Part shown: piece by piece, positions 57,239 through 64,000 of the stretch | How positions within the stretch are numbered: position 1 is the first letter of the stretch | Layout: every line of letters begins with the position of its first letter | NCBI RefSeq assembly: GCF_018310535.1 | Contig: NZ_CP074102.1 | Coordinates: 6,386,001 to 6,450,000 of the forward strand | DNA length: 64,000 nucleotides | Source of the DNA: Streptomyces mirabilis | Lineage (GTDB): Bacteria > Actinomycetota > Actinomycetes > Streptomycetales > Streptomycetaceae | Reading direction: 5' to 3' | Notes under the pieces: model-generated | Database searches by the model: none | Seen by the model: the letters and a program-made list of their open reading frames with translations, nothing else | What the model was told of the DNA's origin: nothing | Position numbers and translations under genes: made by a program

Positions 57239-58440
57239 ACGGTCTGCTCCGTGAGTGCTGTGCTGAAGCGCCCGGGGGCGAAGGGGCGGGCCTCTTCCGG
57301 AAGCTCGCCGGTGGTCAGGACGTGCGCCATGGCGTCCCCGGTGACGGGCGTGAGCAGGACGCCGTTGCGGTAGTGCCCGGTGGCCAGCAGCAGCCCGTCG
57401 AGCGCGGTCGGGCCGAGCAGTGGAGCGTTGTCGGGCGACCCCGGCCGCAGGCCCGCGCGCGTCTCGGTGAGCGGCAGCTCGGTGATTCCGGGCACCAGCT
57501 CATGGGCGTCGCGCAGCAGCTCGTAGACCCCGCCCGCGGTCACCGTCGTGTCCCAGCCCAGCTCCTCGCTGGTGGCGCCCACGACGAGCTCACCGTTCTC
57601 CCGCGGCACCAGATAGACCTGGCTGCCGCGCACCACGGCCCGCACGGTCCGGCTCAGGAACGGCGCGTACCGCTTCGGCACGGTCAGCCGCAGCACCTGA
57701 CCCTTCACGGGCCGTACGGGCGGCAGTACGTCGGCGGGCACGCCCGGGAGCTTTCCGCTGAGGCTCCCGGCGGCGAGCACCACCTGCCCCGCCGCCAGCC
57801 GTTCATCGTCCGTCGTGACGACCCCGGCGGCCCGGTCCCGTACGACGGTCAGGCGCTCCGCCCACGTCCGGTGGAACTCCACTCCGGCCCGCTCACACGC
57901 CGTGACCAGGGCCTTCGCAAGCCGGCGCGGGTCGATCTGGTGGTCTGCGTCGACCCGCAGCCCGCCGCGCACGCCCGGCGCGAGCATGGGCTCCAGACGG
58001 CGGCACTCCCGGCCGCTGAGCCACTCCGATTCGAGCCCCGAGCGGTGTTGCAAGGCATGCAGTTCGCGCAGGTGGGCGCGGTCGTCGGCGTCCAGCGCGA
58101 CGGCCAGCGTGCCGCACCGGCGGTAGCCGAGGTCCTGGCCGCTCGCCTCGGTGAGTTCGGCGGCGAAGTCGGGATAGCGGCGTGCGGAGGCGAGGTTCAG
58201 GCCCAGCAGGGTCTGCTCGCCGTAGTGCAGTTCGGTGACGGCGGCGAGCATTCCGGCGGCCACCCGTGCCGCTCCGCCGCCCGGCTCGGGGTCCACGACC
58301 GCGACGGTGAACCCGCGCTGCGCGGCCCGCCAGGCGGTCACGAGACCGATGATCCCGCCCCCGATGACGAGGACGTCCGACGTACGTGCGTCCGATGACG
58401 GCGCGTCCGATGAACGTGCAGGTGTACGCGTAGGCGACAT
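57235..58440 (-). CDS. thiO: Glycine oxidase ThiO
   Basis: A 401-residue FAD amine oxidase that converts glycine to dehydroglycine for ThiG. The N-terminal FAD motif VLVIGGGIIGLVTAWRAA follows an Ser/Asp-rich leader of about 20 residues; GLRPGSPDNAPLLG and HYRNGVLLTP are at the C terminus. ATG 58440 is just downstream of the TPP riboswitch. First gene of thiOSG. Confidence 0.95.
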   Translation of the reverse strand: MSPTRTPARSSDAPSSDARTSDVLVIGGGIIGLVTAWRAAQRGFTVAVVDPEPGGGAARVAAGMLAAVTELHYGEQTLLGLNLASARRYPDFAAELTEASGQDLGYRRCGTLAVALDADDRAHLRELHALQHRSGLESEWLSGRECRRLEPMLAPGVRGGLRVDADHQIDPRRLAKALVTACERAGVEFHRTWAERLTVVRDRAAGVVTTDDERLAAGQVVLAAGSLSGKLPGVPADVLPPVRPVKGQVLRLTVPKRYAPFLSRTVRAVVRGSQVYLVPRENGELVVGATSEELGWDTTVTAGGVYELLRDAHELVPGITELPLTETRAGLRPGSPDNAPLLGPTALDGLLLATGHYRNGVLLTPVTGDAMAHVLTTGELPEEARPFAPGRFSTALTEQTV

Positions 58441-58444
58441 GGGC

Positions 58445-58556
58445 GTCCAGCCCCTCCCTTCGCCGGCATGACCCGGATCAGGTTCGTACGGTCGGAGGCC
58501 GCCAGCCTCCCTCTCAGCCCGGTGCGTCCGGGCTCCCGCGAGTGCTTTACTTCGCC
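58445..58556 (-). ncRNA. TPP riboswitch (THI element)
   Basis: On the minus strand the conserved blocks occur in order: GGGAGCCCGG, CCGGGCTGAGAGGGAGG, CGAACCTGATCCGGGTCATG, and CCGGCGAAGGGAGGGG, the TPP-binding consensus. It ends about five bases before the thiO ATG and overlaps the ribosome-binding region (GGGAGGGG), so translational repression by thiamine pyrophosphate is likely. Confidence 0.96.
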
Positions 58557-58696
58557 ACCCTAGCCCGCTGCCGTATGTCTCAGTAAGGGAGCGTCCGTCC
58601 AGGGCCCGTTCGCGGGTCGGTACGCGCACGCGGTTCGCGTACGACGAGCAGGACGGCGAGATCCGTTGTGGAACAGGTCACTGCGCACGTCCCCTG

Positions 58697-58713
58697 ACTG
58701 ACAGATTGTCAGT
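58697..58713. promoter_or_regulatory. Palindromic operator-like site before the oxidoreductase
   Basis: ACTGACA-GAT-TGTCAGT, a perfect 7-bp inverted repeat, lies in the promoter spacer just ahead of a -10-like TATGGT (58718-58723) and 17 bases before GTG 58730. The shape suits a TetR-type repressor; none is encoded nearby. Confidence 0.6.
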
Positions 58714-58729
58714 TGTCTATGGTGATCAG

Positions 58730-59968
58730 GTGAGCGAGCAGACGCGGGCACAGGTGCGGACGCAGGGGCGTACGGCACGGCGGGTCGTCATCGTGGGCGC
58801 GGGCATGGCCGGCGTGCAGACGGCGGTCGCCCTGCGGGAACAGGGTTTCACCGGGGACGTGACGCTGATCGGCGCCGAGCCGCACCAGCCGTACGACCGA
58901 CCACCCCTGTCCAAGGCGGTGCTGCTCGGCAAGGCCGAGGGCTCCGCCTTCGACATCGACTTCGAGGCGCTGGGCATCGAACTGCGACTCGGCTGCGAGG
59001 CGCTGGGCCTGCGCCCCGCAGACCACGAGCTGGACACCGAGGCAGGACCGGTGCCGTACGACGTCCTGGTCCTCGCGACCGGCGCGGAACCGATCCAGCT
59101 GCCCGGCGCGCAGGGCGTCCCCGGCGTCCATCTGCTGCGGACCCTGGACGACGCCGAGCGACTGCGCCCCGTGCTCGCCCAGCAGCACGACATCGTGGTC
59201 GTCGGGGCGGGCTGGATCGGCGCGGAGTTCGCGACGGCGGCGCGTGAGGCCGGGTGCGCGGTCACGGTCGTCGAGGCCGCCGACCGGCCGCTGGCCGGGG
59301 CGCTGCCCGCGGAGGTGGCCGCGCCGATGACCGCCTGGTACGCGGACAGCGGCGCGTCGCTGCGCACCCACGCGCGCGTGGAGCGCGTCGAGCCCGGTGC
59401 GGTGGTCCTCGACGACGGCTCGCGGGTGCCGGCGGGCGCCGTGGTCGTCGGTATCGGCGCGCGCCCCGCCACCGCCTGGCTGGCCGGCTCCGGCGTCGAG
59501 CTCGGCGCCCACCGGGAGGTGGTGGCCGACAGCCACCTGCGCACCTCCGTACCGGACATCTACGCGGTCGGCGACTGCGCCTCCTTCCCGTCGGGCCGCT
59601 ACGAGGAGCGGCTCCTCGTCCACCACTGGGACAACGCCCTCCAGGCGCCGCGCACGGTCGCGGCGAACATCATCGGCGAGGCCCCGGCGGCGTACGACCC
59701 GATCCCGTACTTCTGGTCAGAGCAGTTCGGCCGCTTCGTCCAGTACGTCGGCCATCACGCCCCCGCCGATACGACCGTCTGGCGGGGCGACCCGTCGGGC
59801 GCGGCCTGGACGGTCTGCTGGCTCCGCGAGACCCGCCTCGTCGCCCTCCTGGCCGTGGGGCGTCCCCGTGACCTGGCCCAGGGCCGCCGCCTGATCGAGG
59901 CAGGCATGCCCATGAACCCGGACATCCTGGCCGACCCGTCCCGCCCTCTGAAGGACGCCACGGCATGA
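58730..59968 (+). CDS. FAD-dependent ferredoxin-reductase-type oxidoreductase
   Basis: A 412-residue NAD(P)H-dependent flavin reductase of the kind that serves ferredoxins for P450s and dioxygenases. FAD motif VVIVGAGMAGVQTA (about 20-33), NAD(P) motif VVVGAGWIGAEFA (about 157-169), DIYAVGDCASFP near 275 and a C-terminal reductase domain with YFWSEQF. GTG start. It is divergent from thiO beyond the TPP riboswitch. The partner protein is not nearby. Confidence 0.93.
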   Translation: MSEQTRAQVRTQGRTARRVVIVGAGMAGVQTAVALREQGFTGDVTLIGAEPHQPYDRPPLSKAVLLGKAEGSAFDIDFEALGIELRLGCEALGLRPADHELDTEAGPVPYDVLVLATGAEPIQLPGAQGVPGVHLLRTLDDAERLRPVLAQQHDIVVVGAGWIGAEFATAAREAGCAVTVVEAADRPLAGALPAEVAAPMTAWYADSGASLRTHARVERVEPGAVVLDDGSRVPAGAVVVGIGARPATAWLAGSGVELGAHREVVADSHLRTSVPDIYAVGDCASFPSGRYEERLLVHHWDNALQAPRTVAANIIGEAPAAYDPIPYFWSEQFGRFVQYVGHHAPADTTVWRGDPSGAAWTVCWLRETRLVALLAVGRPRDLAQGRRLIEAGMPMNPDILADPSRPLKDATA

Positions 59969-60049
59969 CCGCCCGGTTTCCGTCGCCCGGACGGCGGTCC
60001 GGGGGGCGCTCGGGTACCGAGTGTCAGTCCGGGATGGCAGGCTTGTCCC

Positions 60050-60421
60050 GTGACCGAGATTGACGCAAAGATCGATGCTCTCGTCCCTGCCTGGCTCACC
60101 CTCCCCGACATCGCCGAACAGCTCGGCGTCGAGGTGACCCGCGTCCGGCAGCTGGTCAAGGAGGGCCAGCTGATCGCCGTACGCCGTGGTGAGAACCGCG
60201 CGCTGCACGTCCCCGCCGCCTTCATCGACGGGAACGAGCAGAAGGTCGTCAAGGGCCTGGCCGGTACCTTGACGCTCCTGCGGGACGACGGCTTCTCCGA
60301 CGAAGAGATGCTCGAGTGGCTCTTCACCCCCGACCCGAGCCTGCCCGGCACCCCCGCGCAGGCTCTGAGCGAGAATCGCGGCACGGAGGTGAAGCGCCGC
60401 GCCCAGGCGCTCGCCGTCTGA
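60050..60421 (+). CDS. Rv2175c-family DNA-binding protein
   Basis: A 123-residue actinobacterial regulator with an N-terminal winged helix-turn-helix of the excisionase/MerR kind (WLTLPDIAEQLGVEVTRVRQLVKEGQLIAVRRGENRALHVP) and a C-terminal helical part. In M. tuberculosis Rv2175c binds DNA and is a substrate of the neighbouring kinase PknL at Thr9; here residue 9 is Asp. The PASTA kinase lies 4 kb away. GTG start after CTTGTCCC. Confidence 0.9.
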   Translation: MTEIDAKIDALVPAWLTLPDIAEQLGVEVTRVRQLVKEGQLIAVRRGENRALHVPAAFIDGNEQKVVKGLAGTLTLLRDDGFSDEEMLEWLFTPDPSLPGTPAQALSENRGTEVKRRAQALAV

Positions 60422-60483
60422 TTCGACCGACCGTCCGGCGTACGGACCACGGCCGGCCCCGGACCACCCCGGCCGCCGCGGTC

Positions 60484-60533
60484 CGTACGCACCGCACCAC
60501 GTCCGTAGGGTGCGTACGACAGCCGTACGCACC
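60484..60533 (+). promoter_or_regulatory. Alternating hairpins upstream of thiE
   Basis: CGTACGCACC at 60484-60493 and again at 60524-60533 can each pair fully with the single GGTGCGTACG at 60509-60518, giving two exclusive 10-bp hairpins 21 bases or more before thiE ATG. The surrounding CCGTACGCACCGCACCACG is a 19-base direct repeat (60483 and 60523). It may be an RNA switch or a DNA operator pair. Confidence 0.65.
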
Positions 60534-60553
60534 GCACCACGGGGGATACACGC

Positions 60554-61204
60554 ATGCCCGAGAACGCCGCCCGCACCCGCCTCGCCGACGCCCGCGTCTA
60601 CCTCTGCACGGACGCCCGCAAGCGCCAGGGCGACCTCGCCGAGTTCCTGGACGCGGTCCTGGCAGGCGGCGTCGACATCGTGCAGCTGCGTGACAAGGGC
60701 ATGGAGGCCGCCGAGGAGCTGGAGCACCTCCAGGTCTTCGCGGACGCCTGCGCCCGCCACGGCAAGCTCCTCGCGGTCAACGACCGCGCGGACGTCGCCC
60801 ATGCCATCGGCGCCGACGTACTCCACCTGGGCCAGGGCGATCTCCCGGTCCCCGCCGCCCGCGCGATCCTCGGCGACGAGGTCCTGGTGGGCCGCTCCAC
60901 GCACGCCGAGTCCGAGGCGGCGGCCGCCGCCGTCCAGGACGGCGTGGACTACTTCTGCACCGGCCCCTGCTGGCCCACCCCCACCAAGCCCGGCCGCCAC
61001 GCCCCGGGCCTCGGCCTGGTCCGATACACGGCCTCCCTCGCCACCGACCGCCCCTGGTTCGCCATCGGCGGCATCGACCTCGGCAACCTCGACGAGGTAC
61101 TGGAGGCGGGCGCCCGCCGCGTCGTCGTCGTACGGGCGATCACCGAGGCGGCGGATCCCGGCGCGGCGGCGGGAGAATTCGCCAAGCGGCTGCGTCAGGC
61201 GTAA
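60554..61204 (+). CDS. thiE: Thiamine phosphate synthase
   Basis: A 216-residue TIM-barrel enzyme that joins the pyrimidine and thiazole phosphates into thiamine phosphate. [42 protein letters not shown] and [28 protein letters not shown] are complete. ATG 60554 has GGGGGA upstream. No TPP riboswitch was found here; the repeat pair upstream is the only candidate control site. A 15-base repeat spans its stop. Confidence 0.96.
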   Translation: MPENAARTRLADARVYLCTDARKRQGDLAEFLDAVLAGGVDIVQLRDKGMEAAEELEHLQVFADACARHGKLLAVNDRADVAHAIGADVLHLGQGDLPVPAARAILGDEVLVGRSTHAESEAAAAAVQDGVDYFCTGPCWPTPTKPGRHAPGLGLVRYTASLATDRPWFAIGGIDLGNLDEVLEAGARRVVVVRAITEAADPGAAAGEFAKRLRQA

Positions 61205-61222
61205 GCGGCGGCTGCGTCAGGC
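61186..61222 (+). repeat. Direct repeat across the thiE stop
   Basis: GCGGCTGCGTCAGGC at 61186-61200 and 61208-61222, identical, period 22; TAA stop lies between at 61202-61204. Confidence 0.85.
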
Positions 61223-61327
61223 ACAGCGCGCTCGTCGATGGTCCGGTCAACGGTTGGACCGGTTGTCCCACCGGTGTCCGAGGGGTGGACAAGAAGTCGA
61301 CAAATCGGACAATTGGCGTCGGTTCGG

Positions 61328-62286
<959 letters not shown>

Positions 62287-62342
62287 ACCGGTCGCACCCA
62301 CGTACGACACACTGCGTAGCGGCCACTGGGAGAGGGGCGTAC

Positions 62343-63341
62343 ATGGGCTGGACGGTCCTCTATATCGCGTTCGGCATCGTCGCGCTGTGGCTGCTCGGCG
62401 AGGTCTTGCTGCAGTACAAGGCGCGGTTGCGCTGGCGCCTGCTCGCGTTCGTGGGCTTCCTCGGCGTCGTCTTCGGCGTGCTGATCCCCTCCGTGATCGT
62501 CATCGGGCTCGGCGCGGCGGCCTTCGCGGTCGGCCAGACGTACGTCACCCTGTCGTTCCGCCGCGGTTTCGCGGAGGGCTGGGCCGTGGGCAACCGGCAG
62601 GGCGCCGACAGCGGCGCCGGCAAGGGCTTCGGCAAGAGCAAGCGACGCCGCGGTGAGGACCACCAGGACCCGGCGCTGGAGGTCTCCGACCTCGAAACGG
62701 CCGAGGGAGCCGAGGCCAGGGCCGAAGGAACGGCCCGAGGCGCGGCGTATTCCCAGGACGACGACTTCACCCGCGAGGACGACGTGTTCTCGCCCGCGCA
62801 CTCCGACCGGTTCATGCCGCCCGGCTCCGGCGACCTGACGGCCGCCGAGGCCACCGCCGTGTACGAGCCCCAGCCCCTGCCCGACGACACCGGCTCCTAC
62901 GGCGTCTACAGCGACACCGCCTACGCGGGCGCCACCGACCAGTCCTACGCCGCCGCGGCCCAGTCCCAGGACCAGCAGGCCTACGCGTACGACGGCTACT
63001 CGACCGGGTACGACCAGCAGCAGTACGGCTACGACAACGGCCAGCAGCAGTACGCGGCCTACTCCGACCCGTACATCGGCACCCAGACCTACAGCGGCGC
63101 CTCGTACGACACGACCTACGGCGGCGGCGACCAGCAGTACGCGCAGCAGCAGGCCTACGGCCAGGACCAGTACGCCACCGGCGGCTACGGCGGCGAGACC
63201 CCGGCCGGCGGTGTCTGGGTCCCGCAGCAGCGCAGCACCGACGACCCCTACGGCGGCGAACTCCCGCCGGAGCAGCCCTACCCGTACCAGGGCAACGGTA
63301 ACGCCAACGGCGCCGGGTACGACGAGCAGTACCGGTACTGA
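62343..63341 (+). CDS. Membrane protein with Tyr/Gln-rich low-complexity tail
   Basis: A 332-residue protein. Two helices lie at about 4-22 and 32-62 (SVIVIGLGAAAFAVGQ), a basic linker at about 92-105 (GKGFGKSKRRRGED), an acidic stretch, then about 150 residues rich in Tyr, Gln, Gly, Asp and Ala with QQQYGYD-like repeats. The tail should be disordered and facing the cytoplasm. Such tails are prone to phase separation in other systems. ATG 62343 with GGGAGAGGGG. Function unknown; possibly a scaffold at the membrane. Confidence 0.87.
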   Translation: MGWTVLYIAFGIVALWLLGEVLLQYKARLRWRLLAFVGFLGVVFGVLIPSVIVIGLGAAAFAVGQTYVTLSFRRGFAEGWAVGNRQGADSGAGKGFGKSKRRRGEDHQDPALEVSDLETAEGAEARAEGTARGAAYSQDDDFTREDDVFSPAHSDRFMPPGSGDLTAAEATAVYEPQPLPDDTGSYGVYSDTAYAGATDQSYAAAAQSQDQQAYAYDGYSTGYDQQQYGYDNGQQQYAAYSDPYIGTQTYSGASYDTTYGGGDQQYAQQQAYGQDQYATGGYGGETPAGGVWVPQQRSTDDPYGGELPPEQPYPYQGNGNANGAGYDEQYRY

Positions 63342-63342
63342 G

Positions 63343-63363
63343 GGCCGCCCTCCCCGGGCGGCC
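63343..63363. terminator. Bidirectional terminator
   Basis: GGCCGCCC-TCCCC-GGGCGGCC then CTTCGG, between convergent genes. Confidence 0.78.
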
Positions 63364-63381
63364 TTCGGCGCGCCGGTGCGC

Positions 63382-64000
63382 TCACTGAGAGCCCCGGAAC
63401 TGCGGTCCCTCCACGATCAGTCCGGACACCAGGGCGCCCGACATGCCCGCGTGCGGGAGGCCACCGCCCGGGTGGGCCCAGCCGCCGACCACGAACAGCC
63501 CCGGCACGCGGGTGGTGTTCGACGCGTGCAGCAGCCGACCGTCCGCCGCGGCGAGCGCCGGGGCGGGGACGGCGCCGCCGTCCGTGCCCGTCTCCTCGGC
63601 GAAGTCGGCCGGGGTGCGGACCTCGTGCCACAGCAGACGGTCGCGCAGGCCCGGTATCGCGCGCTCGGCGATAGCGAGCACCCCCTCCACGTCCGCCTCG
63701 GACACCGACAGGCCCGACGGCACGGTGACGCTCAGCGTGACCGCCTCGTGCCCCGTGTCCGGCGCGAGGGCGGGGTCGTCAGGGCGCGACACCGTCACGG
63801 TGGGCGAGGAAGGGAACCCCGGACGCTCACCGAAGAGCCGGTCCAACTCCTCGGCCCGGTCCGCCGCGTGCACCACCGTGCGGTGTGCCACTCCCTCGGG
63901 ACGCCCTCCGTGCAACGCCAGTAGCACGGTCAGCCGACTCGGCGCCCCGCGCTGCGGCGCGACCTCGTCACCGCCCCGCAGCGCCGCCCCGGGGACCAGA
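63382..64000 (-). CDS. CrtI-like FAD oxidoreductase, C-terminal fragment
   Basis: The last 206 residues of a phytoene-desaturase-type NAD(P)/FAD oxidase; the gene continues past the window edge at 64000. The C-terminal signature GLFVVGGWAHPGGGLPHAGMSGALVSGLI is diagnostic for the CrtI/CrtO family, where it binds the flavin. The upstream part contains AERAIPGLRDRLLW, also typical. The substrate may be a carotenoid or retinol-like compound, but many streptomycete members are uncharacterised. An internal ATG at 63927 is not the true start because similarity continues before it. Confidence 0.87.
   Translation of the reverse strand, partial: LVPGAALRGGDEVAPQRGAPSRLTVLLALHGGRPEGVAHRTVVHAADRAEELDRLFGERPGFPSSPTVTVSRPDDPALAPDTGHEAVTLSVTVPSGLSVSEADVEGVLAIAERAIPGLRDRLLWHEVRTPADFAEETGTDGGAVPAPALAAADGRLLHASNTTRVPGLFVVGGWAHPGGGLPHAGMSGALVSGLIVEGPQFRGSQ

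Noticed and set aside
63382..63927. Short complete gene starting at an ATG at 63927
   Set aside because: The reading frame continues to the window edge with family-like sequence, so it is the C-terminal part of a larger oxidase gene.

Overview
The window is a high-GC actinomycete chromosome segment, almost certainly Streptomyces. Evidence: G/C-ending codons, frequent GTG and TTG starts, glucokinase of the glkA type, MacRS-like sensor/regulator pair, fused anthranilate synthase behind a Trp-Trp-Trp leader peptide, a SAM-IV riboswitch, and five copies of the hairpin repeat common between Streptomyces genes. It reads as core chromosome: no insertion sequence, prophage, CRISPR array, tRNA or rRNA was recognised. 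Gene order largely matches, from memory, the Mycobacterium tuberculosis block from metF to adoK/erpA (Rv2172c to Rv2204c), so much of it is an old actinobacterial neighbourhood.

Layout. 1-7.4 kb: end of a two-component pair, nadA divergent from the Fe-S carrier erpA, a secreted or anchored protein, adenosine kinase, and a cysteine desulfurase fused to a TusA domain. 7.7-17.2 kb: the aerobic bcc-aa3 chain in two operons, ctaCDF and ctaE-qcrCAB, with an L,D-transpeptidase and a degenerate receiver between them. 17.3-20.4 kb: trpD, then a SAM-IV riboswitch, a six-codon leader ORF and a class V PLP enzyme. 20.4-27.1 kb: RAM-only Lrp protein, rhomboid protease, zinc ribbon, NYN ribonuclease-like protein, two NlpC/P60 hydrolases and a metalloprotease lipoprotein. 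27.1-36.9 kb: padR/MATE pair with a palindromic operator, two envelope glycosyltransferases, cholesterol oxidase, acyl-CoA ligase, phosphoesterase, SRPBCC protein. 37-46.3 kb: ArsA-like protein with a degenerate P-loop, glucokinase, phospholipid acyltransferase, MacRS, phosphofructokinase. 46.4-51.3 kb: attenuated trpE(G), a glycoside-hydrolase-like secreted protein and class II DAHP synthase. 51.4-64 kb: Bfd/bacterioferritin, a molybdoenzyme, endonuclease IV, PASTA kinase, TPP-riboswitch thiOSG operon, flavin reductase, Rv2175c-like regulator, thiE, metF, a Tyr/Gln-rich membrane protein and the end of a CrtI-like oxidase.

How it works together. The genes supply respiration (cytochromes, Fe-S carriers), NAD, sulfur mobilisation and SAM/methionine chemistry (cysteine desulfurases, metF, adoK), thiamine, chorismate/tryptophan (DAHP synthase, trpD, trpE(G)), hexose phosphorylation, and cell-envelope lipids and peptidoglycan remodelling. 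RNA-level control is dense: SAM-IV, TPP, a Trp attenuator, and a possible new alternating hairpin before thiE. The most unusual observations are tandem duplications straddling several stop codons, alternative pairings around the leader ORF behind SAM-IV, and a period-8 repeat array between the two glycosyltransferase genes.
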